Assembly (NCBI GenBank): GCA_963786985.1
Contig: CAWBBL010000017.1
Coordinates: forward strand, 1 to 64,000
DNA: 64,000 nt
Direction of reading: 5' to 3'
Origin: Desertimonas sp963786985
GTDB lineage: Bacteria; Actinomycetota; Acidimicrobiia; Acidimicrobiales; Ilumatobacteraceae
Shown: piece after piece, positions 31,407 through 39,915 of the stretch
Layout of the letters: each line of letters opens with the position of its first letter
How positions within the stretch are numbered: position 1 is the stretch's first letter
The notes under the pieces: model-generated
What the model saw: only the letters and a program-made list of their open reading frames with translations
Databases searched by the model: none
Told to the model about the DNA's origin: nothing
Made by a program: the position numbers and the translations under genes

Positions 31407-31463
31407 GATCAGCCCGATTCGACACTCACGCGGGGGTGGACTCGGTCTCGGGCACGGACGGTG

Positions 31464-31973
31464 CTACGGGTTGTCCGCGAGGTGCGCTTCGCGTAGCAAG
31501 GTCTGCCCATCCTCGGACAGGACCCCGTACGCCACCTTGCTTCCACCGGCAATCGCTTCGTCGATGAGCGTCGTGATCGACGTGGCGGATGCCCGGTCGG
31601 TGAGGATGAACACGACCGCGCCGTTGTTCTCGATCAACTCACCAGCTTGCTCGATGAGCTCGTTGGATATCCCCTGGTCGCGGGCCTTGCCGACGAGTGC
31701 ACCGATTCCCGCCCCGACGGCGACGGCGGGCACGAGAGGTGCCACGAAGATCCCGACGAGCAGCCCGAGCCCGCCGCCCCTGAGGGCGCCTTGGCCGGCG
31801 GTCGCATCGCCGGTTTGGTGGATCTTCACCTTCCCATTGGGGCGCTTGGAGACCATCGCGACGTCATCCACGGTGATCTCTCCTGCATCGACTTCCGAGT
31901 CGACCCAGTCCAACACGGTAAGTCCGTCGTCCAGTGACTCGACGCTGATCATCACCACGTTCAGTTTGCGCAT
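31464..31973 (-). CDS. DUF1269 family protein
   Basis: 169 residues, paralogous to the N-terminal part of the protein at 26520: LNVVMISVESLDDGLTVLDW, GALRGGGLGLLVGIFVAPLV and NGAVVFILTDRASATSITTL. The glycine-rich hydrophobic segment suggests membrane contact. ATG 31973 has GGGGAGA upstream. The gene has its own CCACCC operator-promoter at 32062-32108 with a predicted leader of about 82 bases. Function unknown; DUF1269 genes often appear in stress regulons. Confidence 0.85.
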   Translation of the reverse strand: MRKLNVVMISVESLDDGLTVLDWVDSEVDAGEITVDDVAMVSKRPNGKVKIHQTGDATAGQGALRGGGLGLLVGIFVAPLVPAVAVGAGIGALVGKARDQGISNELIEQAGELIENNGAVVFILTDRASATSITTLIDEAIAGGSKVAYGVLSEDGQTLLREAHLADNP

Positions 31974-32061
31974 TTCGTCTCCCCGCTGAGCCGCCCGACT
32001 AGGCGCTTCATTTGGTTCTCCCATCATCGCCCAGCTGGGCGCTCGTGCATGCTCGGTGGCG

Positions 32062-32108
32062 ATCGTCCCATCGCGCCGGGTGGTCAAACACCACCCCGGC
32101 ACGGGTGG
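32062..32108 (-). promoter_or_regulatory. CCACCC operator-promoter A, upstream of the DUF1269 gene
   Basis: On the minus strand: CCACCC - GTGCCG - GGGTGG - TGTTTGA - CCACCC, then 10 nt, then GACGAT as -10. Spacing is 6, 7 and 10, as at the other seven sites. The plus-strand reading lacks a third half-site and a -10, so it points at the DUF1269 gene rather than at the regulator gene downstream. Confidence 0.85.
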
Positions 32109-32173
32109 CCATCATCCGTTGCTCACCCGGAAGTGTGCTCTAAGCTGGCATCGGCCTGACCAGGAGGGGACGG

Positions 32174-32248
32174 TTGAAGAAGCAGCCTGGCCCGATCAGT
32201 ACAGGGCCGCTCGACGTGACGTTGCCTACTGCCGAGGTGGCAGAGTGA
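32174..32248 (+). CDS. Possible 24-residue leader peptide before the LAL regulator
   Basis: AGGAGGGG is followed 4 bases later by TTG 32174 and 24 codons (LKKQPGPISTGPLDVTLPTA ...) to TGA 32246-32248. The stop overlaps GTG 32245, which opens a second mini-ORF. The ribosome site is far better than that of the regulator gene itself, suggesting translation enters here. Confidence 0.4.
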   Translation: MKKQPGPISTGPLDVTLPTAEVAE

Positions 32249-32280
32249 GCGCCATCAGTCTGTTCGGGCATCGGAACTAG
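32245..32280 (+). CDS. Possible 11-residue second leader peptide
   Basis: GTG 32245 overlaps the first mini-ORF stop (GTGA) and encodes VSAISLFGHRN, ending TAG 32278-32280, two bases before the regulator's GTG 32283. The spacing would allow reinitiation. Confidence 0.35.
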   Translation: MSAISLFGHRN

Positions 32281-32282
32281 CG

Positions 32283-34895
32283 GTGGGCGAGATTCGCCGG
32301 GCTGCGAACAAGTCCCGCATCCCGAAGCCGTCGGCCTTGCAGCGCGCCAAGCTGCGCGCCCCCGGCCGACCTGATCACTACCTCCGCCGTCAACGCCTCT
32401 TCGAGTTGTTGGACGACATCGTCACTGCTCCGCTCACGGTCGTCGTCGCCCCGGCTGGGGCGGGCAAGTCGATGCTCCTGGCGGGTTGGATGGAGCACTC
32501 CTCCTTGGCCACGTCGTGGCTGTCGTTGGACGAGGGTGACCGCGACGGCACCCAGTTCTGGACCGGCCTGATCGCCGCGCTCGACGTGCTTGCGCCCGGT
32601 TGTGGCGATGAGGCCGTACTGACGCTGCGGAGGCACATGGCGTTGCCCGTCGTTGTGGAGCAACTGCTCGAGCACCTCTGCGTCCGATCGTGCCCGCCAA
32701 GCGTCATCGTTCTCGACGACGTGCACCTCGTGGATGCCGACGACGAGGTCGCGACGTCGCTGGGGTTGTTCCTGCACCACCTACCTCCCTGGCTGCATGT
32801 CGTGATGTTGTCGCGGCGCGATCCTGTCTTGCCGATCGACCGTCTGCGGGCCAGCGGTCATCTCGGCGAGATCCGCTTCCCGGAACTGCGCTTCTCTCGT
32901 GACGAAGCGAGCGACATGCTCTCACGGTTGGCGCCGTGGCTGTCCGACGAACAGATCGATGCCACGGCCAACCAGGTCGAAGGCTGGGCCGTGGGTCTGC
33001 AGATGGCCGCCCTCGCTGCCCGATCTCGTCGCGCCCAGCAGCTCATCGCCACGGGGCTCGGGAGCGAGTTGTTGGTCGACGACTACGTCTGGCACGAGGT
33101 CTTGGCGCACGAGGATGCCAGCATCGTCGACGTGATGGTCGAGACGTCGGTCGTCGATCGCGTCAATCCGAGCCTCGCCGATGTGCTCACCGGTCGAACC
33201 GACACTCGTGAGCTTCTCGAACGCGCCGAGGCCCGCGGCTTGTTCGTCAACCGGATCGGTGTCGATGGCTGGTTCGCCGTGCACGCCCTCGTGCGCGCCG
33301 TGCTCGTCGCCGAGTTGGCCCGGCGCTCAGCAACCATGCTGGTCGAGCGGCATGCTCGCGCCGCTCGTTGGTTCGAGGACGCCGGCGAAGTGCCAACCGC
33401 CCTCGAGCACTGGCTCCTCGCCCAACAACCGCGAGAGGCGCTCCGGCTTCTCGCCGCCGATCATGGCATGTTGTACGACCGGGGCATGGAGGGGACGATC
33501 CTGCGCACGATCGAGGCGATCCCGACCGAGGTCGCGATGGTCGACCTGGGATCGATGCTCGACTACGCCTGGTGCCTGCTGCTCGTCGACCGTCGCCGCT
33601 ACATCGAGGCCGTCGAACAGGCGACATGGTGGGCTGATCGTTCAACGGTGGACGGGCGCCTCCGCAACCGGCTGACGATGCTGCAGTCGAGCGCGGCGGT
33701 CGCTTCTGGAGATTGGGCCACGAGTGAGTCGCTGGCTCGGCGGGCGCTGGAGGACATGGGTGAGACCTGGTGGCGCGACACACTCGGTCGCTTCGTCTGG
33801 AACATGATCGCCCGCTCGATCGCGCTGTCGGAACGGTGGGCCGAGTCGTGCGACGACCTGCGCAACGCCGATCTCGCGCTGAGTCGTGACCCTGAACGAC
33901 GCCTGGCGCTGGAGGGAACGCGGGCGCTGGGGAACGCGTTGGCCGGCAGGCCCGTCGACGCGCTCCGAGTGGCGGCTGGGATTCGGCACGCCGCGACCGT
34001 CTCCAACCTGGTCGTCCTGCGCGCCGAGCTAGCACTCGCCGAGGCCATCGCCCATCGCGAGCTCGGTGACAGATCGCCAGCCCTCACCGAACTCGAGGAG
34101 ATGGCGGCGATGCCGGCCGAGACGATGCTCTACTGCCGGGTCATCGCCATCCTGGAGCTCACCGAGGCACACATCGACGACGGCGAACTGGACGCGGCTC
34201 GGGGCGCCTTCGAACAAGCCGAGTCGCTGATCGAGTCCGAGTCATTCGGAACCGGTTGCCAGCAGTGGCTCGCCAGAGTCGGAACACGGCTGGCTGCCGC
34301 GGTGGGCGACATCGCCGGCGCGGCGCAGTGGGCGCGCAAGATCGACGACCCGTTCTGGGCGGGCGTGAGCAGCGCCCGGGCCCACCTCGCCGCAGGGAAC
34401 TCGGAGGGTGCCGCCGCCGCGCTCGACACCGCTGAGCCGCGATGTGTGCGCCACGAAGTGATTCTCGGACTCCTTCGCGCACGCGTCACTGTCGACAACG
34501 ACGAGGCCGTGAAGCTCGCCGCCCAGGCCCTCGAGCTGGCGGTCGCCAACGAGATGCTGCAAACGGTGGCCGCAGCAGGCCCGGAAGCGCTCGAGTTGGT
34601 CGAACGCGGCGCCTGGCGAGCGCCTGACCAGTGGCTTGATCGGCTGCGCCGGAGTTCGGCGGCCGTCGCCGGCCGACCACCTCGCGGTGGACTGAACCTG
34701 GTCGAGCCGCTCACCGATCGGGAGCGCGACGTGCTGCGCTTCTTGCCGAGCCGGCTCACCGTCCGCGAGATCGCCGACGAGCTGTATGTCTCGGTGAACA
34801 CGCTCAAGTTCCACCTCAAGGTGATCTACCGCAAGCTCGGCGTGACATCTCGTGCCGAAGCGGCGGCCAAAGCGCGCCAGCTCACCAACAAGTGA
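32283..34895 (+). CDS. LuxR-family LAL-type (MalT-like) transcriptional activator
   Basis: 870 residues in the layout of large ATP-binding LuxR regulators: Walker A VVAPAGAGKS at about 54-63, Walker B VIVLDDVHLVD near 141, an AAA-like signalling core, a TPR-like helical middle (about 350-780), and a C-terminal LuxR helix-turn-helix (TDRERDVLRFLPSRLTVREI ... YRKLGVTSRAEA, about 808-865). LAL proteins bind ATP and an inducer, oligomerise and activate class II promoters. The gene adjoins operator A and may be the activator of the CCACCC regulon; that is inference. No ribosome site precedes GTG 32283; two mini-ORFs may feed ribosomes to it. Confidence 0.93.
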   Translation: MGEIRRAANKSRIPKPSALQRAKLRAPGRPDHYLRRQRLFELLDDIVTAPLTVVVAPAGAGKSMLLAGWMEHSSLATSWLSLDEGDRDGTQFWTGLIAALDVLAPGCGDEAVLTLRRHMALPVVVEQLLEHLCVRSCPPSVIVLDDVHLVDADDEVATSLGLFLHHLPPWLHVVMLSRRDPVLPIDRLRASGHLGEIRFPELRFSRDEASDMLSRLAPWLSDEQIDATANQVEGWAVGLQMAALAARSRRAQQLIATGLGSELLVDDYVWHEVLAHEDASIVDVMVETSVVDRVNPSLADVLTGRTDTRELLERAEARGLFVNRIGVDGWFAVHALVRAVLVAELARRSATMLVERHARAARWFEDAGEVPTALEHWLLAQQPREALRLLAADHGMLYDRGMEGTILRTIEAIPTEVAMVDLGSMLDYAWCLLLVDRRRYIEAVEQATWWADRSTVDGRLRNRLTMLQSSAAVASGDWATSESLARRALEDMGETWWRDTLGRFVWNMIARSIALSERWAESCDDLRNADLALSRDPERRLALEGTRALGNALAGRPVDALRVAAGIRHAATVSNLVVLRAELALAEAIAHRELGDRSPALTELEEMAAMPAETMLYCRVIAILELTEAHIDDGELDAARGAFEQAESLIESESFGTGCQQWLARVGTRLAAAVGDIAGAAQWARKIDDPFWAGVSSARAHLAAGNSEGAAAALDTAEPRCVRHEVILGLLRARVTVDNDEAVKLAAQALELAVANEMLQTVAAAGPEALELVERGAWRAPDQWLDRLRRSSAAVAGRPPRGGLNLVEPLTDRERDVLRFLPSRLTVREIADELYVSVNTLKFHLKVIYRKLGVTSRAEAAAKARQLTNK

Positions 34896-34925
34896 CGTCG
34901 AGTCGTGGTCGGTCGCGTGACGGCG

Positions 34926-35129
34926 TCACCGCTCGAGGACCTTGGCCTTCTGACGCTCGAACTCGTCCGGCGACAACAGGCCCCGGACGTGCAGATCGGC
35001 GAGGGCACTGAGCTGCTCGACGGGATCGACCAGGAATCGCAGCCACGCGTCCTCGTGGGTCCGCACGCCGCACGGAGGCCGGGCCAACAGGTCGGAGCCC
35101 TGACTGCGCGTCGTCTTGATCTTGGTCAT
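34926..35129 (-). CDS. SHOCT-domain miniprotein
   Basis: 67 residues ending in the SHOCT motif DPVEQLSALADLHVRGLLSP with FERQKAKVLER. ATG 35129 overlaps the stop of the upstream DUF6325 gene (ATGA), so they are translationally coupled. SHOCT segments are short oligomerisation helices of unclear role. The same pair of families recurs at 43033-43826. Confidence 0.85.
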   Translation of the reverse strand: MTKIKTTRSQGSDLLARPPCGVRTHEDAWLRFLVDPVEQLSALADLHVRGLLSPDEFERQKAKVLER

Positions 35130-35605
35130 GGGGACATTCCTCTCGCGTTGTTGCCAGCCTTCTCCGCGAGTACAGATTCGACTCGAAACGGTGGGATGCG
35201 GTCGCCGGCGATGATCTGGCCACCGGCACGCTGCGCCGCTGTCGAGAGCGGTTCGGCCCAGCGATCCTCGGTGACGATGACCACGCCCGTGGTACCCGGC
35301 CGCAGGGCGAGGGCGGCCAACTCGAGGTCGTGCTCGCTCAACATTCCTCCGACGTCATCATCGAGCTCGCGGAGCGATGCCATGCTGTCGACCGCCTCGA
35401 GTTCGAGCAGGTCGACCGCACCGTCGTCGTCTTTCACCAGAACGACGACGTCGAGGATGCGAATCGCGGCCCGTCGCACGAGCTCGGCCAGTGCGGGTCC
35501 CAGGCCCACCAAGGACTCGACGTTCGGAACAGCGACGATGAAGTACTCGACGAGATCGGTGGCGACGCGCTCGACCGGATCGGGGGTCTTTCGTGCATGC
35601 TTCAA
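35126..35605 (-). CDS. DUF6325 family protein
   Basis: About 159 residues matching DUF6325: VEYFIVAVPNVESLVGLGPA, AAIRILDVVVLVKDDDGAVD, then DDVGGMLSEHDLELAALAL and VVIVTEDRWAEPLSTAAQRA. The frame is open upstream, but the promoter at 35650-35696 and the GGAG at about 35622 favour TTG 35605, giving a leader of about 38 bases; GTG 35569 is an alternative. It is coupled to the downstream SHOCT gene. Function unknown; these small acidic proteins accompany SHOCT proteins in actinobacteria. Confidence 0.8.
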   Translation of the reverse strand: MKHARKTPDPVERVATDLVEYFIVAVPNVESLVGLGPALAELVRRAAIRILDVVVLVKDDDGAVDLLELEAVDSMASLRELDDDVGGMLSEHDLELAALALRPGTTGVVIVTEDRWAEPLSTAAQRAGGQIIAGDRIPPFRVESVLAEKAGNNARGMSP

Positions 35606-35649
35606 GAAGGGGACACCGCTCCTCTCTCCAGTAGGTACCGGTGTCTCCG

Positions 35650-35696
35650 ATTGTGAGGCGTAATCGGTAGTCGTTGGACCACCCTGCCGCGGGTGG
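35650..35696 (-). promoter_or_regulatory. CCACCC operator-promoter H, upstream of DUF6325-SHOCT
   Basis: Minus strand: CCACCC - GCGGCA - GGGTGG - TCCAACG - ACTACC (degenerate third half-site), 10 nt, CACAAT as -10. The inverted pair is perfect and the -10 falls at the standard position. Divergent from operator B. Confidence 0.75.
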
Positions 35697-35827
35697 TCGT
35701 CACAGGGGAGGCGCGCGTTAGGCGGCCACACCCGCGAGTCGCCACCCGGGTCTCTGGTGTCGCGAGGCGGGCAGGCTGGCCGTTCTCCACGCGACGAGCC
35801 CGACGGTGCCCCGTCCTGGTCGTGATT

Positions 35828-35874
35828 CCACCCGCCCATGGGTGGTGCCCGCCCACCCGGGCCGGCGGGATCGT
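35828..35874 (+). promoter_or_regulatory. CCACCC operator-promoter B, upstream of DUF7144-PPK2
   Basis: CCACCC - GCCCAT - GGGTGG - TGCCCGC - CCACCC, 10 nt, GATCGT at 35869-35874. The predicted transcript starts near 35881, 25 bases before GTG 35906, whose GAGGAGG ribosome site fits inside. Confidence 0.88.
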
Positions 35875-35905
35875 CAGCTGGAAGGCGACGAACCGAGGAG
35901 GACGA

Positions 35906-36349
35906 GTGGCAGTAGCGATCGAGAGCGACCAACCATGGGCCTCCCAGGGCATGCCGCGCGGGGCGTCATGGCTGGCCTTTGCGTCCACGATGCTCTTCGT
36001 CAGCGGCGGGTTCAAGCTGTTCGACGCGTTGTGGGCGTTCGAGTACGGCGACGAAGTGTCCGACGGCGTGCAGACCGTCTTATTCGAAGGCGACCTCACG
36101 TCGTGGGGGTGGGTGTGGCTGGCCGTCGGCATCACCTTGATCGTCGCGGCGATCGCCGTTGTCACCGGCGTCCAATGGGCACGGTGGTTCGGGATCGTCG
36201 CGGCCGGCGTTTCGGCGATCTCGTTCTTCCCATGGATCTACTACAAGCCGCTGTGGACCTTGCTCAGCGTGATGCTCGCCGTGCTCGTCATCTACGCCCT
36301 CGCCATGTATGGCGGATTCGCGAAGTCGAACTCGTACCGTGGCTACTGA
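35906..36349 (+). CDS. DUF7144 family membrane protein
   Basis: 147 residues with four predicted membrane helices: LAFASTMLFVSGGFKLFDAL, WVWLAVGITLIVAAIAVVTG, a third beginning GIVAAGVSAISFFPW, and LLSVMLAVLVIYALAM. The GASWLAFA start and overall layout match DUF7144. GTG 35906 follows GAGGAGG at a good distance; the longer frame upstream contains operator B and is excluded. The polyphosphate kinase gene begins 7 bases after the stop. Confidence 0.88.
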   Translation: MAVAIESDQPWASQGMPRGASWLAFASTMLFVSGGFKLFDALWAFEYGDEVSDGVQTVLFEGDLTSWGWVWLAVGITLIVAAIAVVTGVQWARWFGIVAAGVSAISFFPWIYYKPLWTLLSVMLAVLVIYALAMYGGFAKSNSYRGY

Positions 36350-36356
36350 CGACGCC

Positions 36357-37262
36357 ATGAACACCCACGAACGAATCGCCAACCAGCTCCGTGTCGAACC
36401 CGGGACGAAGGCCGACCTGGCGGGCCGGGACACGGGTTGGACGGGTGGGGGGGAATACGCCGCGCTGTCGGCCGAGGAGTTGGATCACACCGCCAAGGAA
36501 TTGCTGGCTCAGGGCATCGAGAAGTTGAAGGATGCCCAGGAGCTCCTGTGGGCGAGCGATACCTACGCCTTGTTGGTCGTGTTCCAGGCGATGGATGCCG
36601 CCGGCAAGGACTCGACCATCGAGCACGTCATGTCGGGGGTCAACCCGCAGGGCGTCCATGTCGTGTCGTTCAGGAAGCCCTCCAGCGAAGAGCTCGATCA
36701 CACCTTCCTGTGGCGGATCTCCAAGTCGGCTCCCGAGCGCGGCCGGATCGGGATCTTCAATCGGTCGCAGTACGAGGAAGTGCTGGCCCTGCGGGTCCAC
36801 CCGGAATGGATCGACCAGCAGCTGCCCGACACCGACCGGGGCCCGGAGTTCTGGGCGGCGCGGTACGACGACCTCAACGCCTTTGAACGGCACCTCGACC
36901 GCAATGGAACCAAGGTGGTCAAGTTCTTCCTGCACGTGTCCAAGGCGGAGCAGAAGCGGCGCTTCATGGCCCGCCTCGACAACCCCGACAAACAATGGAA
37001 GTTCAACGCGGCCGATGTGGCCGTGCGAGCCGACTGGGATGGCTACATGCAGGCGTACGAAGACGCGATCACCGCGACGTCGACCGAGTGGGCTCCGTGG
37101 TACGTCATTCCTGCCGATCACAAGCACGTGATGCAGGCGATGACGGCGGCGGTTCTCGTCGACTCGATCGCCGCCCTCGGATTGACATGGCCGACGGTTA
37201 CGGAGGCCGACCGTGCCGCCAACCAGGCGGCCCGCGCCGCGTTGGAAGCCGAGGCCGAGTAG
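36357..37262 (+). CDS. ppk2: Polyphosphate kinase 2 family protein
   Basis: About 301 residues. PPK2 signs: Walker A-like FQAMDAAGKDSTIEHVMSG, the conserved GIFNRSQYEEVLALRVHPE, and VKFFLHVSKAEQKRRFMARL. The family moves phosphate between polyphosphate and nucleotides, most likely polyphosphate-driven phosphorylation of ADP or AMP. ATG 36357 lies 7 bases after the DUF7144 stop; GTG 36339, inside that gene, is an alternative. Control by operator B would link polyphosphate energy use to the regulon. Confidence 0.93.
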   Translation: MNTHERIANQLRVEPGTKADLAGRDTGWTGGGEYAALSAEELDHTAKELLAQGIEKLKDAQELLWASDTYALLVVFQAMDAAGKDSTIEHVMSGVNPQGVHVVSFRKPSSEELDHTFLWRISKSAPERGRIGIFNRSQYEEVLALRVHPEWIDQQLPDTDRGPEFWAARYDDLNAFERHLDRNGTKVVKFFLHVSKAEQKRRFMARLDNPDKQWKFNAADVAVRADWDGYMQAYEDAITATSTEWAPWYVIPADHKHVMQAMTAAVLVDSIAALGLTWPTVTEADRAANQAARAALEAEAE

Positions 37263-37305
37263 TGCGCTCGACGAGTTCACCCGCATCAGATTGGAGAAAT
37301 CACTC

Positions 37306-37707
37306 ATGATCCTCGCCGAATTCGGAACTGGCCAGGTGTTCTGGTCGATGCTCTGGTTCTTCCTGTTCTTCATCTGGATCTGGATGTTGATCGTCGTGTT
37401 CGGCGACATCTTCCGCAGTCCGGACCTTTCCGGGTGGGGCAAGGCCCTCTGGAGCATCTTCATCATCGTCATGCCGTATCTCGGAGTCTTCGTGTACCTC
37501 ATCGCGCGCGGCAAGAAGATGCAGCAGCACACGATCGACGCAGCCCAGGCTCAGGATGCCGCGATGCGTCAGTACGTGCAGCAAGTCACCACCCAACAGG
37601 GTGGGGCCGGCTCCGCCGACGAAATCGCCCGGCTGGCGGCCCTGCGCGACCAGGGCGTCCTGAGTGAGTCCGAGTTCCAGACCGCCAAGATGAAAGCACT
37701 GTCCTGA
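37306..37707 (+). CDS. SHOCT-domain membrane protein with PLDc_N-like helices
   Basis: 133 residues: two membrane helices (VFWSMLWFFLFFIWIWMLIV and ALWSIFIIVMPYLGVFVYLI, the phospholipase-D-nuclease N-terminal arrangement), a linker rich in Gln, and a C-terminal SHOCT motif EIARLAALRDQGVLSESEFQ. ATG 37306 has GGAGA eight bases upstream. Probably cotranscribed with ppk2 (43-base gap). Confidence 0.85.
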   Translation: MILAEFGTGQVFWSMLWFFLFFIWIWMLIVVFGDIFRSPDLSGWGKALWSIFIIVMPYLGVFVYLIARGKKMQQHTIDAAQAQDAAMRQYVQQVTTQQGGAGSADEIARLAALRDQGVLSESEFQTAKMKALS

Positions 37708-37772
37708 TCGAGGTGTCGACGCCGGCGCTCTCCGACTGAAGTTGTCGACCTGCTCCGGGACGTCTCACCGCC

Positions 37773-38291
37773 TCAGTGGCCGAGCGCCAGCTTCAGGCTG
37801 GTGACGCCGATTCCGATCGCAGCAGTCGCTGCGGCGTACGTCCAGGCATTGCGTCCACCAACGCGAAGTGATGCGACGTAGGCCCCGATCGCGCCGAGTT
37901 GCACGACGGCGATCACCACAGCCGCCCACAACGCGCCTCGTTCATCGAGGACTTCGAGTCGTCCGAGGAGCAGCATGATGGCCGGTGGGATGGCGGCGAG
38001 CAGAATCGGCAGGCCATCTGCGGCGGCCCTGGCGACCTCGGTTCCGTCGAGTGCTGCTGAGGGGTGCCGCAGGTGATCGCCGACCAGTTCGGCGTAGAGG
38101 TGGGCAATCCATGTGGCAGCCCCGACGCCGGTGACGAGTTCCCAACCCAAACCGGATGAGACATCGTCGGTGTCGATCAGCGCCAGGGCGGCGAGGACGA
38201 GGATCGTGCCGTAGGAGGCTGCGCTCAATCGTTCTGCGAGGCGGTCGCGCGGCGACCGAGCGAGTCGTGGACGGGAGGGGGCTACCCCCAC
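37773..38291 (-). CDS. Unrecognised membrane protein
   Basis: 172 residues with four or five hydrophobic segments, for example GTILVLAALALIDTD, PILLAAIPPAIMLLLG, LWAAVVIAVVQLGAIGAYVA and AWTYAAATAAIGIGVTSLKL. Conserved-looking polar residues THLYAELVGDH-like (IAHLYAELVGDHLRH) lie near residue 65. It overlaps the stop of the MFS gene by 10 bases, so it is its operon partner. No family name assigned. Confidence 0.65.
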   Translation of the reverse strand: MGVAPSRPRLARSPRDRLAERLSAASYGTILVLAALALIDTDDVSSGLGWELVTGVGAATWIAHLYAELVGDHLRHPSAALDGTEVARAAADGLPILLAAIPPAIMLLLGRLEVLDERGALWAAVVIAVVQLGAIGAYVASLRVGGRNAWTYAAATAAIGIGVTSLKLALGH

Positions 38292-39880
38292 GCCACCCCG
38301 TCGAGTTCAGCAGTTGGGGTCGGTTCGGGAAGGCGCATCATGCGCAAAGAGTTGAGCAGGCCGATCAACCCGGCGACGATCGGGATCAACAGGGCCACCT
38401 GAAGCGCACGGGGTCTGGCGTCGGTATTGATGCGGATGATCTCGTCCTGGATCTCCGGGGGTTCGCCGCCGAGCAGCGCTTCGAGCTGCGTGTTGCTCAT
38501 CAGCTGGGCATCGTCCTCGAGTGCCTCGGCAACGGCCTGTTGATCGGATGGCGGAAGGACGGTGCTCGCCTCGGCCATGTTGGTGAACGTCAACGACAAC
38601 GTCGCCAGCATGACGCCCCCGGCCATGGCTAGTCCAAATGACAGGCCGAAGGAGCCGCCAGCGGAGTTGACGCCGGCGGCCTCGCTGATCCGCTCCTCGG
38701 AGATCGGGGCCAGGGTGTAGTTGTTGAGCTGGGACACCAGCAAGCCCAGTCCCGACCCAGCGATCAACAACGACACCACGAGGTACCAGCCGGACTCGGC
38801 CCGCGGAACGATCGGGATCAGCGACACCGTCCCGATCGTGAGCAGGAGGAAGCCCATCCGCACGATGCTGCTCGGGCGCCACCTACCCGCCTGCTTTCCG
38901 GCGAACATCGCCACGCCGAACATGCTCAGCGAGAGCGGAGCGATGGAGAGACCCGCCTGCATCGCGTTGTACTCGAGCACCATCTGCAGGAAGATCGGCA
39001 GGGTGATCATCAGACCACCAAGGGCGATCTGCTGCATCATCTGCTGGGAGATCCCGATCCGGAAGTGCTTGGACTTGAAGAGATCGGGGTCGAGCAGTGT
39101 GAGCTTTCCCGCACGATGACGGTGCACCAGCCAGTAGGCGAGCGCCGCCAACGCCACGATGCCGATCAGCAGCAGCGCTCCGACCCATTCGCCGCCTTCC
39201 TGCCACACCAGGATGCCGAGCACGATGCCGCCCATGCCGAGCACGGAGAGCACGGCGCCCACGGTGTCGACACCACGAGGTCCCGTGTAGGGCACATCGA
39301 CGACCAGTTTGATGCCGGAGAGCACGACGGCGATGACGACCACCTCGAGCAGGAACCCGACGCGCCACGACATCGTTGTCGTGATGAAGCCGCCGAGCAG
39401 CGGTCCGACCGCGGCGGCGATCGCTGCGGCTGCTCCGACGAGGGCGTAGACCTTCTTCTGCGCAGCCCCTTCGAAGTTGCCGTGGATCAGCGACTGCATG
39501 GCGGGTAGCAGGAGCGACGCCCCGAGCCCTCCGAAGATGGCCCAGAAGATGATCATCGTCGTCAGATTCTGCGTGAGGGTCATCGCCACGGCACCGACGG
39601 CGTAGCCGAGAAGGCCCAACACGTAGGCCCGCTTGCGTCCGATGAGATCACCGACCTTGCTGCTGATCAGGATGAACGCCGCGGAAACCAACGCCTCCAG
39701 GGCGATCGCCGACTGCACGCCGCTGACCGTGGTATCGAGATCTTCGACCACCGCGGAAATCGACACATTCATCAGCGACGTGTCGAAGACCAGGACGAAC
39801 ATCGCCGCGGCGAGCAACAACCCGAGCCGGGATACCTTTGCGTCGGTTCCCTCGACGTCAGTCCGCGCTGCAGAGGTCAC
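38282..39880 (-). CDS. MFS drug exporter, DHA2 family (14 helices)
   Basis: 532 residues with 14 predicted helices. Motif A is in SSKVGDLIGRKRAYVLG; helix 1 LLAAAMFVLVFDTSLMNVSI and motif C-like GPLLGGFITTTMSWRVGF mark a proton-driven antiporter. GTG 39880 is preferred over ATG 39916 because the predicted -10 occupies 39916-39921, and GAGAG precedes it. A C-terminal soluble stretch (QQAVAEALEDDAQLMSNTQL) is unusual. Operator G suggests stress induction. Confidence 0.9.
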   Translation of the reverse strand: MTSAARTDVEGTDAKVSRLGLLLAAAMFVLVFDTSLMNVSISAVVEDLDTTVSGVQSAIALEALVSAAFILISSKVGDLIGRKRAYVLGLLGYAVGAVAMTLTQNLTTMIIFWAIFGGLGASLLLPAMQSLIHGNFEGAAQKKVYALVGAAAAIAAAVGPLLGGFITTTMSWRVGFLLEVVVIAVVLSGIKLVVDVPYTGPRGVDTVGAVLSVLGMGGIVLGILVWQEGGEWVGALLLIGIVALAALAYWLVHRHRAGKLTLLDPDLFKSKHFRIGISQQMMQQIALGGLMITLPIFLQMVLEYNAMQAGLSIAPLSLSMFGVAMFAGKQAGRWRPSSIVRMGFLLLTIGTVSLIPIVPRAESGWYLVVSLLIAGSGLGLLVSQLNNYTLAPISEERISEAAGVNSAGGSFGLSFGLAMAGGVMLATLSLTFTNMAEASTVLPPSDQQAVAEALEDDAQLMSNTQLEALLGGEPPEIQDEIIRINTDARPRALQVALLIPIVAGLIGLLNSLRMMRLPEPTPTAELDGVAWG

Positions 39881-39915
39881 GGGGCTCTCTTTCGTTCCGG
39901 TTGTGGCGTGCTCCA

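Noticed and set aside
32091..32150. Operator A read on the plus strand as a promoter for the LAL regulator
   Set aside because: The plus-strand reading has no third CCACCC at the N7 position and no A..T hexamer after 10 bases; only the minus-strand reading fits.
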